From Lachnospiraceae bacterium MD308 (GTDB taxonomy: Bacteria; Bacillota; Clostridia; Lachnospirales; Lachnospiraceae), in contig VIQU02000003.1 of the NCBI GenBank assembly GCA_010206225.2, positions 96,024 to 160,023 of the forward strand: a stretch of 64,000 nt of DNA, given 5' to 3'. Position 1 is the stretch's first letter, and the number at the start of each line of letters is the position of its first letter. The notes below the pieces were generated by a model. That model did no database searches, had not been told where the DNA came from, and saw only the letters and a program-made list of their open reading frames with translations. Below, piece after piece: positions 34,431-45,722 of this stretch. The translations under genes and the position numbers were made by a program.

Positions 34431-36269
34431 TTAATGAAAAAAACGATACACATCATTGGCCGATTTTTCATTCATAGACGGAAGACTCTTAAGCTCTTCA
34501 ACTGTCGCATTCTTAATGGCTTCAATATCTGCAAAATGCTTCATCAAATCCTTTCTTCTCGCCGCTCCCACACCCGGAATATCATCCAGAACCGAATGCA
34601 CCTGATTCTTGCTCCGAAGCTGCCTGTGAAATGTGATCGCAAACCGATGCGCTTCATCCTGTATCCTCGTGATCAGCCGGAATCCTTCAGAATTTCGGTC
34701 AATAGGTATCTCCACATTATTATAATAAAGCCCCCTTGTCCGATGATTATCATCCTTAACCATGCCGCAGACAGGAATATCAAGTTTTAGTTTATCAAGA
34801 ACCGACAATGCCACATTCACCTGTCCCTTGCCTCCATCCATCATGATCAGATCCGGAAACACCGTGAAACCGCCAAGCTCCTTTCCCTCCTGCTGCTCCT
34901 TAAGCCCATGCTCAAATCTTCTCGTCAGTACCTCTTCCATACTGGCATAATCATCTGCTCCCTGAACTCCCTTAATCTTAAACTTGCGGTAATCATTGCG
35001 CTTCGGCTTCCCCCGCTCATAGACGATCATGGAACCTACCGAGGCAAAACCGCTCGTATTTGAGATGTCATAGGCCTCCATCCGTACCACATGCTCTAAA
35101 TCTAACAGCTTCTCCAGCTCCTTTACCGCTCCGATTGTTCTTCCTTCTTCCCGTTTTAGCCGTTCTTTGTCTGTTTTCAGCACTAATCCTGCGTTTTTCG
35201 CAGCAAGCTCTACCAGTTTTTCTTTCGTCCCCTTTCTGGGCACCCTGATATGTACACGATGTCCCCGTTTCTTTCCAAGCCATTCCTCTATGACAGCAAT
35301 ATCCTCTATCTCCTCCTGCAGCATCAGCATGGATGGAATGTAAGGTGTCCCTGCATAAAATTGCTTGATAAAACTGGCAAGAATTTCGCTTTTCGTATCA
35401 CCTTTTGCAATCCTCAGGTAAAAATGATCTCTGCCAATAAGTTTCCCTCCCCGGATAAAAAACACCTGAACTACCGCATCCTCTTCTTCGACAGCTACTG
35501 CAAGGATATCACGGTCCTCCCCGGCAGTATCGGTAATCTTCTGTTTCTGTGCAATCTTATGTACACTCGTCAAAAGTTCCCTGTACTCAATCGCCTTTTC
35601 AAATTCTAAGTTTTCTGATGCATCTTGCATCTTCCCTTCCAGCTCCTTTAAGATGGTATCGTAATTGCCGTTTAAAAACCGAATCACCTGCTCCACTGAT
35701 TTTCCGTACTCTTCCTTAGAAATATACCCCTGACAAGGCGCCTTGCACTGATGAATATGATAATTGAGACAGGAGCGTTCTTTTCCGATATCGCGAGGAA
35801 GCTTGCGGTTACAGCTTCGGATATAATATAATTTCCGAATCAGCTCTATCGTATCCTTAACGGCTCCGGCACTGGTGTAAGGGCCAAAATATTTAGACTT
35901 ATCTTTCACCATCTTCCGCGCCAGTATAATTCTCGGAAATTCCTCTTCTACTGTTACTTTAATAAACGGGTACTCCTTATCATCCATGAGCATTGTATTA
36001 TATTTCGGCCGGTGTTCCTTAATCAGGTTACACTCCAGAACAAGGGCCTCTAGTTCCGAATCCGTCACAATATATTCAAATCTTGTAATATGCGTCACCA
36101 TCTGTTCAATCTTAATCCCCTTATTACGGCTGCTCTGAAAGTACTGCCGCACCCGATTCTTAAGACTGATTGCTTTTCCCACATAAATAATGGCATCTGT
36201 CTCGTCATGCATAATGTAAACACCCGGTTTCCCCGGAAGCTTTTTTAATTCCTCCTGAATATCAAACAT
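34431..36269 (-). CDS. uvrC: Excinuclease ABC subunit C
   Basis: Makes both incisions during nucleotide excision repair. The 612 residues hold a GIY-YIG nuclease domain ([19 protein letters not shown] near residue 15) and the Cys-rich [17 protein letters not shown] near 165. A UVR domain follows near 210 ([12 protein letters not shown]), then an RNase H-like C-terminal nuclease with [10 protein letters not shown] and a HhH tail ([16 protein letters not shown]). Full length. It is followed after 44 bp by hprK on the same strand. Confidence 0.96.
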   Translation of the reverse strand: MFDIQEELKKLPGKPGVYIMHDETDAIIYVGKAISLKNRVRQYFQSSRNKGIKIEQMVTHITRFEYIVTDSELEALVLECNLIKEHRPKYNTMLMDDKEYPFIKVTVEEEFPRIILARKMVKDKSKYFGPYTSAGAVKDTIELIRKLYYIRSCNRKLPRDIGKERSCLNYHIHQCKAPCQGYISKEEYGKSVEQVIRFLNGNYDTILKELEGKMQDASENLEFEKAIEYRELLTSVHKIAQKQKITDTAGEDRDILAVAVEEEDAVVQVFFIRGGKLIGRDHFYLRIAKGDTKSEILASFIKQFYAGTPYIPSMLMLQEEIEDIAVIEEWLGKKRGHRVHIRVPRKGTKEKLVELAAKNAGLVLKTDKERLKREEGRTIGAVKELEKLLDLEHVVRMEAYDISNTSGFASVGSMIVYERGKPKRNDYRKFKIKGVQGADDYASMEEVLTRRFEHGLKEQQEGKELGGFTVFPDLIMMDGGKGQVNVALSVLDKLKLDIPVCGMVKDDNHRTRGLYYNNVEIPIDRNSEGFRLITRIQDEAHRFAITFHRQLRSKNQVHSVLDDIPGVGAARRKDLMKHFADIEAIKNATVEELKSLPSMNEKSANDVYRFFH

Positions 36270-36309
36270 CTCTTAACCCTCTCTAACAATCATTTCCATT
36301 TATACAATA

Positions 36310-36342
36310 ATTGCTGCGAAACCCGAGTCGTTTCGCAGCAAT
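36310..36342. terminator. Hairpin after ftsH
   Basis: ATTGCTGCGAAAC (36310-36322) and GTTTCGCAGCAAT (36330-36342) form a perfect 13-bp stem with a seven-base loop, beginning two bases after the ftsH stop codon. The T-run on the minus strand is weak (TATTGTAT). Confidence 0.65.
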
Positions 36343-36344
36343 CT

Positions 36345-38240
36345 TTATTTCATACCGATACGTTCTTCCGTTTCTTTTTTCTCCTCTGGATCAATTCCCT
36401 CGCATTCATGGAATATCTCCATAAATTCTTTCCCTGTGATCGTCTCTTTCTCAATCAGGAAATCTGCAATCTTATCTAAAGATTCCCGATGCTCAGCAAG
36501 AAGTTTTTTCGCTTCTTCATATGAGACCTTCAAAAGCTTCATAACTTCTTTATCAATCTCTGACGCTGTGGCCTCGCCGCAGTTGGCAACCGCTCTTCCG
36601 TCCAGATAACGATGCTGCACGGATTCCAGCCCAATCAGACCAAACTTCTCACTCATCCCATACTGAGTGATCATCGCCCTCGCAATCTTCGTCGCCTTCT
36701 CAATATCATTCGAAGCGCCTGTCGTCACTGTATCAAATACGATTTCCTCCGCGGCGCGCCCTGCAAGAGCTCCCACCAACATCGCTTCCAGCTCTTTTTT
36801 CGTATTTAAGAACTTCTCTTCCTCCGGAGTCTGCATTACATATCCCAGTGCGCCCATGGTGCGGGGAACGATGGTAATCTTCTGTACCGGCTCAGAATCT
36901 TTCTGAAGCGCGCTTACAAGCGCATGGCCAACCTCGTGGTAGGATACGATCCTTCTCTCTTCCTGACTCATGATCCGGTCTTTTTTCTCCTTGCCTACCA
37001 GCACCACTTCCACCGCTTCAAATAAATCCTTCTGCGAAACAGCGTTTCTTCCATGCTTCACGGCAGTAATGGCAGCCTCATTAATCATATTTGCAAGATC
37101 AGAGCCTACTGCACCGGATGTTGCCAACGCAATCGCATCCAAATCCACCGTCTCGTCCATCTTCACATCTTTGGAATGAACCTTTAACACATCCACACGG
37201 CCTTTTAAATCCGGTTTTTCTACCACGATCCGCCGGTCAAAACGTCCCGGCCTGAGGAGCGCCGGATCAAGGATCTCCGGACGGTTCGTCGCTGCTAAAA
37301 GCACCAGTCCCTTATTGCTCTCAAAACCATCCATCTCTGCCAGAAGCTGATTCAGCGTCTGCTCTCTCTCATCATTGCCACCCATCTGGGTATCCCGGCT
37401 TTTCCCAATGGCATCAATCTCATCAATAAATACAATACACGGCACCATCTGCTGCGCCTGCTTGAAAAGATCGCGCACACGGGAGGCGCCGACTCCAACA
37501 TACATCTCCACGAACGCAGAACCGGAAAGTGAAAAGAACGGAACATTCGCCTCCCCTGCAACCGCCTTGGCAAGCAGTGTCTTACCGGTTCCCGGAGGCC
37601 CTACAAGCAGCGCGCCCTTCGGGAGCTTCGCGCCAACGCTCGTATATTTCCCCGGATTATGAAGGAAATCTACCACTTCCTGCAGCGATTCTTTCGCCTC
37701 ATTCTGCCCGGCAACATCCTTAAAAGTCACTCCTGTCTGCTTCTCCACATACATCTTGGCATTGCTCTTGCCGATTCCCATCATGCCGCCGCCTTTTGAC
37801 ATCTTTCTCGTCATATACACGAACATGCCAACGATCAGCGCAACCGGAAGTATGGTCAGCAGTACATTCAGCACCATCATCGAAGTTGTATCAGGTATGG
37901 CGTGCTTATACTCAACCCCGGCTTTGTAAAGACGGCTGGACAGATTATCATCATTCACAATCCCGGTAAAATATTCTTTCGCCGGTTTGTTCTTATCTTT
38001 CTTCTTCGCCGTAATGACAAGCTTATCACTCTTGATCTCAACTTTTTCAATCTCTCCTTTATCTACCATAGCAAGAAACTTATCATATGAAATCTCTTCT
38101 GAATTAGTCGCTCCTCTGAACTGATAAAGAGCCAGCACCATAATTGTAGTGATAAGCGTTACCAATATAACAAAAGAGATTCCCTGCTGGTTCTTATTGT
38201 TATTTGGTCTTTGATTGTTTTGATTATTCTGGTTGTCCAT
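36345..38240 (-). CDS. ftsH: ATP-dependent zinc metalloprotease FtsH
   Basis: Membrane-anchored AAA+ protease that degrades misfolded membrane and regulatory proteins. The 631 residues start with an Asn/Gln-rich tail, two membrane helices (about 23-42 and 120-142) around an external loop, then Walker [14 protein letters not shown], Walker [13 protein letters not shown], the second region of homology ([20 protein letters not shown]) and the zinc motif HEVGH near residue 440. Its own promoter and hairpin suggest a single-gene unit. Confidence 0.97.
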   Translation of the reverse strand: MDNQNNQNNQRPNNNKNQQGISFVILVTLITTIMVLALYQFRGATNSEEISYDKFLAMVDKGEIEKVEIKSDKLVITAKKKDKNKPAKEYFTGIVNDDNLSSRLYKAGVEYKHAIPDTTSMMVLNVLLTILPVALIVGMFVYMTRKMSKGGGMMGIGKSNAKMYVEKQTGVTFKDVAGQNEAKESLQEVVDFLHNPGKYTSVGAKLPKGALLVGPPGTGKTLLAKAVAGEANVPFFSLSGSAFVEMYVGVGASRVRDLFKQAQQMVPCIVFIDEIDAIGKSRDTQMGGNDEREQTLNQLLAEMDGFESNKGLVLLAATNRPEILDPALLRPGRFDRRIVVEKPDLKGRVDVLKVHSKDVKMDETVDLDAIALATSGAVGSDLANMINEAAITAVKHGRNAVSQKDLFEAVEVVLVGKEKKDRIMSQEERRIVSYHEVGHALVSALQKDSEPVQKITIVPRTMGALGYVMQTPEEEKFLNTKKELEAMLVGALAGRAAEEIVFDTVTTGASNDIEKATKIARAMITQYGMSEKFGLIGLESVQHRYLDGRAVANCGEATASEIDKEVMKLLKVSYEEAKKLLAEHRESLDKIADFLIEKETITGKEFMEIFHECEGIDPEEKKETEERIGMK

Positions 38241-38265
38241 TTTTTCCTCCTGTATTACCTCTTAT

Positions 38266-38294
38266 ATTATAAAGACAGGCTCCTTTGAAATCAA
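38266..38294 (-). promoter_or_regulatory. Predicted promoter of ftsH
   Basis: On the minus strand, TTGATT (38294-38289) and TATAAT (38271-38266) have a 17-bp spacer, about 25 bp before the ftsH ATG, which has AGGAGG in front. Confidence 0.6.
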
Positions 38295-38313
38295 TAAAAA
38301 CATTATGAAAAGA

Positions 38314-38343
38314 TTGTAAACTTACTATTTTATGTAGTATACT
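38314..38343 (+). promoter_or_regulatory. Predicted promoter of the DUF1846 gene
   Basis: TTGTAA (38314-38319) and TATACT (38338-38343) have an 18-bp spacer, placing the start about 50 bases before the ATG at 38405. Confidence 0.5.
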
Positions 38344-38404
38344 TGATAGTGGATCCATCCATGCAGGTTTATAACATTTTTCTAAACATTACGAGGAACG
38401 ATAA

Positions 38405-39898
38405 ATGAAAACAGGATTTGATAATGAGAAATATCTGAAAATGCAGTCATCCCACATTAAAGAGCGCATCGGAAAATTTGACAATAAGCTCTATCTGGAG
38501 TTTGGCGGAAAGCTTTTTGACGATTACCATGCCTCCCGCGTACTCCCGGGATTTCAACCGGACAGTAAGATGCATATGCTGATGCAGCTTTCTGAACAGG
38601 CGGAGATTGTCATCGTCATCAGTGCCGAAGACATTGAAAAAAATAAAATACGGGGGGATCTGGGAATCACCTACGATGCGGATGTCCTGCGTCTTATGTC
38701 CGTCTTTATGGGACATGGTCTATATGTGAGCAGCGTCGTGATCACCAAATTCAGCGGTCAGGAAAGCGCATGTTTATTTCAGAACCGCTTAGAGAAATAC
38801 GGCATCAAAGTATACCGTCATTACCCGATTTCTGGCTACCCCTCTAATGTTCCTCACATTGTGAGCGAGGAAGGGTACGGAAAGAACGATTACATCGAGA
38901 CTTCCCGCCCACTGATCGTAGTCACCGCACCGGGACCCGGAAGCGGCAAGATGGCAGTCTGCCTGTCGCAGCTCTACCATGAACACAGACGCGGGATCTG
39001 CGCCGGCTATGCTAAATATGAAACCTTCCCTGTCTGGAATATTCCTTTAAAGCATCCGGTGAATCTGGCCTATGAAGCCGCCACCGCCGATTTAAACGAT
39101 GTGAATATGATCGATCCCTTCCACTTGGATGCCTACGGAGAGACAACGGTTAACTACAATCGTGATGTAGAGATTTATCCGGTGTTAAATGCTATGTTTA
39201 AACGCATTTACGGAGAAAGCCCATACAAATCTCCCACCGACATGGGAGTGAATATGGCAGGCAATTGTATCTGCGACGACAACGTATGCAGGGAAGCCTC
39301 CTGTCAGGAAATCATCCGCAGATACTACGATTCCCTGCGGAGACGGCTGATTGGCTCCTGTCCGGACGAAGAAGTTTATAAAGTAGAGATGCTCATGAAT
39401 CAGGCGGACATCACAGTCCACGACCGGGCTGTTGTAGATGCTGCGCTAAAAAGAGCGGAAGAAACCGGAGGACCTGCCGCAGCGCTGGAGCTTCATGATG
39501 GGACGATCGTCACTGGAAAGACCTCGAATCTTTTGGGTGCTTCGGCCGCCCTGCTTCTCAATGCCCTAAAGGAGCTGGCAGGAATCGCTCACCAGCGTCA
39601 TGTTATCTCCCCTGAGGCAATAGAACCCATTCAGAAGCTAAAGATTCAGTATCTTGGCAGCAAAAATCCCCGTCTCCATACAGACGAAGTATTGATTGCT
39701 CTGTCAGTAAGCGCCGCCACGGACACCACTGCCCAACTCGCCTTAGACCAGCTTCCGAAGCTTAAGGGCTGTCAGGCGCACACCTCCGTTATGGTCAGCG
39801 CTGTTGATATCAAGCAATTCAAAAAACTGTCCATACAGGCGACTTTTGAGGCAATGTACGAAAAAAATACTATATTTTTCATGGGCAAAGGTGTATAA
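38405..39898 (+). CDS. DUF1846 family protein (UPF0371)
   Basis: Member of a conserved family of about 500 residues with no settled function. The 497 residues start [50 protein letters not shown], of which [16 protein letters not shown] is a strong family signature. It continues with a glycine-rich [21 protein letters not shown] near residue 175, a P-loop-like stretch. This suggests nucleotide binding, but I do not know a reaction. It overlaps the region where the pyrG promoter lies: its stop codon sits on the TATAAT of pyrG. Confidence 0.9.
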   Translation: MKTGFDNEKYLKMQSSHIKERIGKFDNKLYLEFGGKLFDDYHASRVLPGFQPDSKMHMLMQLSEQAEIVIVISAEDIEKNKIRGDLGITYDADVLRLMSVFMGHGLYVSSVVITKFSGQESACLFQNRLEKYGIKVYRHYPISGYPSNVPHIVSEEGYGKNDYIETSRPLIVVTAPGPGSGKMAVCLSQLYHEHRRGICAGYAKYETFPVWNIPLKHPVNLAYEAATADLNDVNMIDPFHLDAYGETTVNYNRDVEIYPVLNAMFKRIYGESPYKSPTDMGVNMAGNCICDDNVCREASCQEIIRRYYDSLRRRLIGSCPDEEVYKVEMLMNQADITVHDRAVVDAALKRAEETGGPAAALELHDGTIVTGKTSNLLGASAALLLNALKELAGIAHQRHVISPEAIEPIQKLKIQYLGSKNPRLHTDEVLIALSVSAATDTTAQLALDQLPKLKGCQAHTSVMVSAVDIKQFKKLSIQATFEAMYEKNTIFFMGKGV

Positions 39899-39944
39899 TT
39901 GGAAAGTATTTTTTAACCACACAGCTTTCATAAAGGAGGAAATT

Positions 39945-41552
39945 ATGGCAGTTAAATACGTATTCGTCACCGGCGGAGTAGTATCAGGTCTTGGAAAAGG
40001 AATTACTGCGGCATCTCTCGGCCGTCTGTTAAAGGCACGCGGTTATAAAGTAACCATGCAGAAGTTCGATCCCTATATCAACATTGATCCGGGAACTATG
40101 AATCCGGTGCAGCACGGGGAAGTATTTGTTACAGATGACGGTGCGGAGACCGATCTGGATCTCGGACATTATGAAAGATTCATTGATGAGAGCCTAACAA
40201 AAAACTCCAATGTTACAACCGGAAAGATCTACTGGTCAGTTCTTCAAAAAGAACGGCGCGGAGATTTCGGCGGCGGAACCGTTCAGGTAATCCCTCACAT
40301 CACGAATGAGATCAAGAGCCGTTTTCACCGAAACCCCGCCGCTAAGGATACGGAAATTGCCATTATCGAAGTCGGCGGAACCGTCGGCGACATAGAGAGC
40401 CAGCCTTTCCTTGAAGCAATTCGGCAGTTCCAGCATGAAAAAGGACATGACAACGTAATTTTGATTCATGTAACCCTCATCCCTTATCTGAAAGTCTCTC
40501 AGGAGATGAAGACTAAGCCTACTCAGGCAAGTGTAAAGGATCTGCAGGGAATGGGTATCCAGCCGGACATTCTCGTATGCCGTTCCGAATACCCACTGGA
40601 TGATGGGATCAAGGATAAGATTGCCCTGTTCTGTAATGTTCCCTCTAAGCATGTCCTTCAGAACCTTGATGTGGAATATCTGTACGAGGCCCCTCTCGCC
40701 ATGGAGGATGAGAATCTGGCGGGCGCCGTGTGTGAATGTCTGAAGCTTGATTGTCCAGAACCCGACTTAAAAGACTGGCGGGAGATGGTGGATTACCTGA
40801 AAAATCCAACTACAGAAGTAACTGTCGCCCTTGTCGGCAAATATATTCAACTCCACGACGCTTACATCAGTGTCGTAGAAGCATTGAAACATGGCGGTAT
40901 CTTTAACCATGCAACTGTAAATATCAAGTGGATAGACTCCGAAACTGTCACCCCTGAAAATTCAGACGAGATGTTTTCCGATGTCAGCGGCATTCTTGTA
41001 CCCGGAGGCTTTGGCACACGGGGCATTGACGGAAAACTCGAAGCGATCCGCTATGCCCGAACCAGGAACATTCCATTCCTTGGTCTATGCCTTGGCATGC
41101 AGCTTTCCATCGTAGAGTTTGCACGCAATGTTATCGGATACCGTGATGCACACAGCGCAGAGTTTGATCCGAATACGAATCATCCGATCATTCATATTAT
41201 GCCGGAGCAGATTGGCATAGAAGATATCGGCGGCACATTAAGGCTTGGTTCTTATCCTTGTACGCTTAATACAGCTTCAAAAGCATACGAGATGTACAAA
41301 AAAGAGCAGATTGAAGAACGTCACCGCCACCGCTACGAAGTGAACAATGATTACCGCGATGCATTAACAGAACACGGCATGAAACTTTCCGGCCTGTCAC
41401 CAGATGGAAAAATCGTGGAGATGATCGAGATACCGGGTCATCCTTGGTTTATTGCAACGCAGGCGCACCCAGAATTGAAATCTCGCCCCAACAGACCGCA
41501 TCCGTTATTTAAAGGATTTATCGAGGCAGCGCTGCAACACAAAAAAGAATAA
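39945..41552 (+). CDS. pyrG: CTP synthase
   Basis: Aminates UTP to CTP using glutamine and ATP. The 535 residues hold the synthetase P-loop region [21 protein letters not shown] (residues 6-26) and the [17 protein letters not shown] motif. The C-terminal class-I glutaminase has the nucleophilic Cys in GLCLGMQL and the HPE of [12 protein letters not shown] 39945 is set by AAAGGAGG; an upstream open frame extends to 39804 inside DUF1846. TATAAT at 39894-39899 is a likely -10. The leader is only about 45 bases and has no terminator, so the attenuation seen in some Firmicutes pyrG leaders is not evident. Confidence 0.96.
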   Translation: MAVKYVFVTGGVVSGLGKGITAASLGRLLKARGYKVTMQKFDPYINIDPGTMNPVQHGEVFVTDDGAETDLDLGHYERFIDESLTKNSNVTTGKIYWSVLQKERRGDFGGGTVQVIPHITNEIKSRFHRNPAAKDTEIAIIEVGGTVGDIESQPFLEAIRQFQHEKGHDNVILIHVTLIPYLKVSQEMKTKPTQASVKDLQGMGIQPDILVCRSEYPLDDGIKDKIALFCNVPSKHVLQNLDVEYLYEAPLAMEDENLAGAVCECLKLDCPEPDLKDWREMVDYLKNPTTEVTVALVGKYIQLHDAYISVVEALKHGGIFNHATVNIKWIDSETVTPENSDEMFSDVSGILVPGGFGTRGIDGKLEAIRYARTRNIPFLGLCLGMQLSIVEFARNVIGYRDAHSAEFDPNTNHPIIHIMPEQIGIEDIGGTLRLGSYPCTLNTASKAYEMYKKEQIEERHRHRYEVNNDYRDALTEHGMKLSGLSPDGKIVEMIEIPGHPWFIATQAHPELKSRPNRPHPLFKGFIEAALQHKKE

Positions 41553-41576
41553 AAATAGTGAAAGGACAGGTTGTCT

Positions 41577-42482
41577 ATGGCATATGAGGAAAGAGTAAAA
41601 AACAAGGAGGAAATTTATCGTGTCGGCGCCACATTCCGTCTCTTGTGCTTAGTTCCGGAAAACACAGAACTCTCTCTTACTGTCTGCGGGATAGAGCGCT
41701 GTGCGCCCTCACAAGCATACGGTCCCTGTAAGCGGGATGACTACCATCTGCATTTTGTGCTTGATGGCAAAGGTACTCTGAGAATTGAGGATAAGTATTA
41801 TTATCCTCACCAAGGACAAATATTTGTAGTGCCACCCGATATAGATATTCATTATTACTGCGATGCCGAGAAGCCGTGGCATTATACGTGGGTATCTTTC
41901 ACTGGCACGAAAGCAGCATATTATCTGGAAAAAGCCGGAATTACCATTGACCATCCTGTCCGTGACTGTTATATCAATCCCGAAGAATTCCGTGCCTATA
42001 CAGAAAAAATACTGAAATACCACGAACTTACCATTGCCAATGAACTGCTTCGGAATTCACTTCTATACGAACTGCTTGCACTTTTAGTAAATTCTCAAAA
42101 CCAGAACTTGATCAATAATCATAAACCTGTAGAACATGACTATTCGCCGGATGTTTATGTAAATTATGCCGCCGAGTATATACACTATAATTACGATCAT
42201 ATCCGTGTCAGTGATATCGCGGACTATATCGGCATCACCCGCTCTTATCTGACACATATTTTCAAACAAAAGCTTGGCGTATCGCCTCAGGAATATCTGC
42301 TTACTTACCGACTTGACCAAAGCTTAAGACTTCTTCGATCCACGAATTTCTCTATACAGGAGATATCAGAAAGTATTGGATATGAGAATCCGCTGACATT
42401 TTCAAAGATGTTTAAAAATGCTTACGGATTGAGTCCCAAAAATTACAGAATCCAGATGAAAGAAAAATCAGATAAAGTTTAA
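41577..42482 (+). CDS. AraC-family transcriptional regulator
   Basis: Predicted regulator of the neighbouring alpha-galactoside genes. The 301-residue protein has an N-terminal cupin-like sugar-binding domain (HLHFVLDGKGTLRIEDKYYYPHQGQIFVVPPD, near residues 60-95). Two C-terminal helix-turn-helix motifs follow (VSDIADYIGITRSYLTHIFKQKLG and IQEISESIGYENPLTFSKMFK). Such proteins usually activate. The ATG at 41577 fits AAAGGACAGG better than the in-frame TTG two codons upstream. It is followed by a strong terminator and faces away from pyrG's end by 24 bp. Confidence 0.9.
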   Translation: MAYEERVKNKEEIYRVGATFRLLCLVPENTELSLTVCGIERCAPSQAYGPCKRDDYHLHFVLDGKGTLRIEDKYYYPHQGQIFVVPPDIDIHYYCDAEKPWHYTWVSFTGTKAAYYLEKAGITIDHPVRDCYINPEEFRAYTEKILKYHELTIANELLRNSLLYELLALLVNSQNQNLINNHKPVEHDYSPDVYVNYAAEYIHYNYDHIRVSDIADYIGITRSYLTHIFKQKLGVSPQEYLLTYRLDQSLRLLRSTNFSIQEISESIGYENPLTFSKMFKNAYGLSPKNYRIQMKEKSDKV

Positions 42483-42517
42483 GAGCGCCCCGCGAATCAA
42501 AACGGGGCGCTCTTTTT
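42481..42517. terminator. Terminator between the AraC regulator and msmG
   Basis: AAGAGCGCCCCG (42481-42492) pairs perfectly with CGGGGCGCTCTT (42503-42514), followed by TTTTT on the plus strand. It separates two convergent transcripts and may stop both. Confidence 0.9.
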
Positions 42518-42546
42518 AATATGCACTATAATAAGCTTTATTACCA

Positions 42547-43371
42547 TTATAACTTACCGCCGGAAGTTGCAATACCTTCGATGAACTGTTTCTGGAAAAT
42601 CAGATACAGAATGATCATCGGGATACATGCCAGCAGCGAAGCTGCCATCAACTGCGGATAGTTGCTTGCGTACTGTCCCTGCATCTTTGCCAGCGCTGCA
42701 GACAGCGGCATTACGTCTTTGTTACAGATAAATGGCCACATCAGGTCTTTATATGCGAATACTGCGGTGAAGATTCCAAGCGCTACCATGGACGACCTTG
42801 TAAGCGGCGCCATGATATACAGGAATGTCTGCGGAATGTTACATCCGTCCAGCCTCGCCGCTTCCTCTAAGTCCTTCGGAAGCCCCATGTACGCCTGCCT
42901 TAAAAGGAACGTGCCGAACGCCGTTACCAAACCCGGGAATACCAGCGCGAAGATCGTGTTCAGCGCTCCCATCGCGCTTACCATTAAGTACTGCGGGATG
43001 ATGAAGATCTGACCCGGCACCATCATCTGGAACAATACCAGCGAGAACATGAAGTTCTTCCCCCTGAAGTTTAACCGGGCAAACGCATACCCCGCAAGCG
43101 TCGCCGTAAGTACCGCCGCCACTACACGTCCTACGATCAGCAGGATCGTATTTGAGTACAGCATCGGGAAGTCCATGTTGTTGATTACCTTTGTAAAGTT
43201 CTCTGTTATCCACTCAGACGGGAAGATAACAAACGGGTTTACTGACGTCGACTCTGACAATGTCTTGAAGGCTGTCAAAATCATCCATAAAAACGGAACT
43301 AACATCGTGATAGATATCAGAATCAGGATGATATGTATCAGCGCGGTCGTTGCTTTCTGTTTTGCTTCCAT
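42547..43371 (-). CDS. msmG: Carbohydrate ABC transporter permease, MsmG type
   Basis: Second permease of the alpha-galactoside importer. The 274 residues show six membrane segments and the EAA loop EAARLDGCNIPQTFL near residue 190, with the usual C-terminal QKQFIEGIATSGGKL. It lies 12 bp after msmF. The family of transporters imports raffinose-, melibiose- or related sugars; the exact sugar is inference from the GH27 gene upstream. Confidence 0.9.
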   Translation of the reverse strand: MEAKQKATTALIHIILILISITMLVPFLWMILTAFKTLSESTSVNPFVIFPSEWITENFTKVINNMDFPMLYSNTILLIVGRVVAAVLTATLAGYAFARLNFRGKNFMFSLVLFQMMVPGQIFIIPQYLMVSAMGALNTIFALVFPGLVTAFGTFLLRQAYMGLPKDLEEAARLDGCNIPQTFLYIMAPLTRSSMVALGIFTAVFAYKDLMWPFICNKDVMPLSAALAKMQGQYASNYPQLMAASLLACIPMIILYLIFQKQFIEGIATSGGKL

Positions 43372-43383
43372 ATCATTCCCTCC

Positions 43384-44286
43384 TTAACTATAGTGTACCC
43401 ACTTCTTCTGCCCCCACATCTGGATCACTGTGATGACCATGATGATGGCAAGAAGAAGTACGACGATTGTTGAACCATAACCCTTGTTATTCTCTACGAA
43501 TGAGTTCTGGTAGAACAGGTAAACGAGTGACTGTGTCTTGTAAAGCGCAGGGTTGTTCTTATCAATTACCATGTAGATCAGGTCGAACACCTGCAGCCCG
43601 CCGATGACCCTCGTGATCATTACGAAGAAGATCGTCGGCGACAGAAGCGGGCATGTGATGTGCCAGAACTGCTTGATCCCAGTAGCTCCGTCAATGCTTG
43701 CCGCTTCATAGTAATCCCCCGGGATCTCCTGAAGCCCGGAGATAAAAAGCACCATGTTGTAACCGATGATGGACCAGATACCGATGATGGCAATCGAGAA
43801 GATCGCGATGCTCGGATTGGATACCCAGTTGGTCTTTGTCCCGAAGATGTGGTTCAAAAGGCCGAACTCCGCGTTAAACAGCCATCTCCATACCATGGCG
43901 ATAGCGGCCGGGGCAGCTACCATAGGCAGGAAGAAGATCGTACGGTATACCGCGCGCCCCTTCATCTTACGGTTTAACAGCACCGCAAGCACAAGCGAGA
44001 TAATAATAGAGAACGGAACCTCTACGATCGCGTACTTGAAGGTGTTGATAAGCGCCTGCCAGATCTCAGGGTCGCCGAACATCTTTACATAGTTCGCGGC
44101 TCCGATGAACTGGTTGCCTCTGCCGAAGTCTCCTGTTTTAAAGAAACTCTCATAAATTGTTTTAAATATCGGATAAATATTCAGGACGATCAAGCCGATC
44201 ATCGTGGGGAGGATAAAAATCCATCCCCAGATAAACTCGTTGCGTTCCTGACTTGTACCTTTCTTTGGATTAGCCAAGTCTCTCAC
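43384..44286 (-). CDS. msmF: Carbohydrate ABC transporter permease, MsmF type
   Basis: First permease of the importer, 300 residues, with six membrane helices and the EAA loop EAASIDGATGIKQFWHITCPLL near residue 195. It starts 20 bp after the binding-protein gene and precedes msmG. A shared ATPase is not encoded here. Confidence 0.9.
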   Translation of the reverse strand: MRDLANPKKGTSQERNEFIWGWIFILPTMIGLIVLNIYPIFKTIYESFFKTGDFGRGNQFIGAANYVKMFGDPEIWQALINTFKYAIVEVPFSIIISLVLAVLLNRKMKGRAVYRTIFFLPMVAAPAAIAMVWRWLFNAEFGLLNHIFGTKTNWVSNPSIAIFSIAIIGIWSIIGYNMVLFISGLQEIPGDYYEAASIDGATGIKQFWHITCPLLSPTIFFVMITRVIGGLQVFDLIYMVIDKNNPALYKTQSLVYLFYQNSFVENNKGYGSTIVVLLLAIIMVITVIQMWGQKKWVHYS

Positions 44287-44306
44287 TCCTTTTCCTTTAT
44301 CAGCTT

Positions 44307-45586
44307 TTACTGATTTTCCTCTTCGATACTCTCATTCATAAATTTTGCAATATCTTTGCATACTTCCTCGACTGTAGCCTCTCCGGTATATACTTTTTTC
44401 ATCTCTTCCTGAGAATAATCCTCCCAAAGTTTTGTGTTTTTCGTATAAGGACGAATCTGCATATCCTCTGCCATATCAAGATAAGCCTGAAGATTGAAGT
44501 TTGGTGCACACTGTACCCATGTATCAGAAGTACCCATAAAGGCTGACATGGTTACACCGAGTTCCGCCTGTTTTTTCTGTGCTTCTTCTGTTCCGAAATA
44601 TTCAATAAGCTTCCATGCGTTTTCTGTGTTGCTGCCTTCTGCTGATGCCGCCCATCCAAGACCATTGTAAATAGATTTTCTTGTTCCGTCTTCTGCCATA
44701 GGAAGAACTGCTACATCACAGTTTTCACTTACAAATTCGTTATCCCTCATAGAAGCTGTCATCCATGAACCTTGCAGCGTCATAGCAATCTTTCCTGAAC
44801 TGAACAATACGTCCGGATTTGTCTCGCCCATGGTTTCCTGCTTTGGCATAGAGGTTGTTACTACATTGTCGTAGAGCCACTGCATTGCTTCGATGGTCTT
44901 CGGATCATCCCAGCCGGATTTTTTCTTATCGTCGCTTACAATATATCCGCCCATATCATAGATCAGGTTATAATATCCGTCCTGATTAAAAGTTGCCGGA
45001 ATCGCCGTACCGTACTGACTTCCGTCCTCCTTTGTAAGCTTTTTGGCTGCATCTGCAAATGTCTGCCATGTCCATGTCTCATCCGGATAAGCAATACCTG
45101 CATCGTCAAACATTTTTTGTTATACCAAAGAGCAATGGTATCATAGTCTTTCGGAATTGCGTAGGTTTTTCCGTCATACTGGTACAACTCTGCGATATCT
45201 TTGTAGTAATTGTCCAGATTTACCTTCTCACTGCTCTCAATCTTGTCCGTCAGATCAAGAAGGATGTCGTTGGACATGTATCTCTGGGAATATGTAGAGT
45301 GCATCCAAAATACGTCTGGCATCTCACCGCCTGTTGCGCCTGCTTCAAGAAGCGTCCAGTACTCATTCCAGGGAACCACCTGAAACTCTACATCAACACC
45401 TGTCTCCTCCGTAAATCCTGCCGCGATTTCTTTCAGCCCGTCCAACTGGATATTATCCCAAATCGCCACTTGGATAGCACCGTCTCCGCCGTCACTGCCT
45501 CCGTCCTTTTTTCCGCCTCCGCATGCACAGAGAGAAACACATGTCGCTGCAACTAAGACAGCCGATAAAACCTTTTTGAACTTCAT
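44307..45586 (-). pseudogene. msmE: Sugar-binding lipoprotein MsmE, interrupted by a one-base frameshift
   Basis: Solute-binding lipoprotein of the importer. Start ATG 45586 follows AGGAGG; the signal peptide ends in the lipobox LCAC. The frame breaks at about residue 158: in frame 0 the text runs WYNKK then CLTMQ and diverges, whereas in the next frame it continues MFDDAGIAYPDETWTWQTF, the expected SBP sequence. The junction lies at a run of six A (45113-45118, read on the minus strand), so one A is missing. Downstream the protein is intact to the normal C-terminus (VCKDIAKFMNESIEEENQ). Possible explanations are a real mutation, a sequencing error, or slippage. Confidence 0.85.
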
Positions 45587-45665
45587 ACTTATTTCCTCCT
45601 TTTGTTTTTCTGAAATGGATTTTAGCATGAAGGCCGCATTTTAGAAATGATGTAATGTGCTTTCC

Positions 45666-45675
45666 ATATAGAATA
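45666..45675. promoter_or_regulatory. Shared 10-mer near the msmE promoter, candidate regulator site
   Basis: ATATAGAATA here recurs exactly at 47187-47196 before the alpha-galactosidase gene. Both copies sit 78-80 bp upstream of their start codons, and 20-22 bp before a candidate -10 box (TAAAAT at 45638-45643 on the minus strand), thus over the -35 region. Confidence 0.45.
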
Positions 45676-45719
45676 ATCTGCTTTCATCAAGTATAGTAAG
45701 AATTTGATGAAAGCAGATT
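45675..45719. repeat. 16-bp perfect inverted repeat between zinc-ribbon gene and msmE
   Basis: AATCTGCTTTCATCAA (45675-45690) and its complement (45704-45719) enclose 13 bases. It starts four bases past the zinc-ribbon stop codon, so it may end the aga transcript, but the following T-run is poor. It also overlaps the 10-mer by one base, so a regulatory role for msmE is possible. Confidence 0.6.
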
Positions 45720-45722
45720 CCG

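Noticed and set aside
38850..38880. Possible CRISPR or repeat array in the DUF1846 region
   Set aside because: No regularly spaced direct repeats; it is continuous coding sequence.
39804..39944. Extended N-terminus of CTP synthase
   Set aside because: The extra residues overlap the previous gene, and the AAAGGAGG is placed for ATG 39945, which matches the family start.
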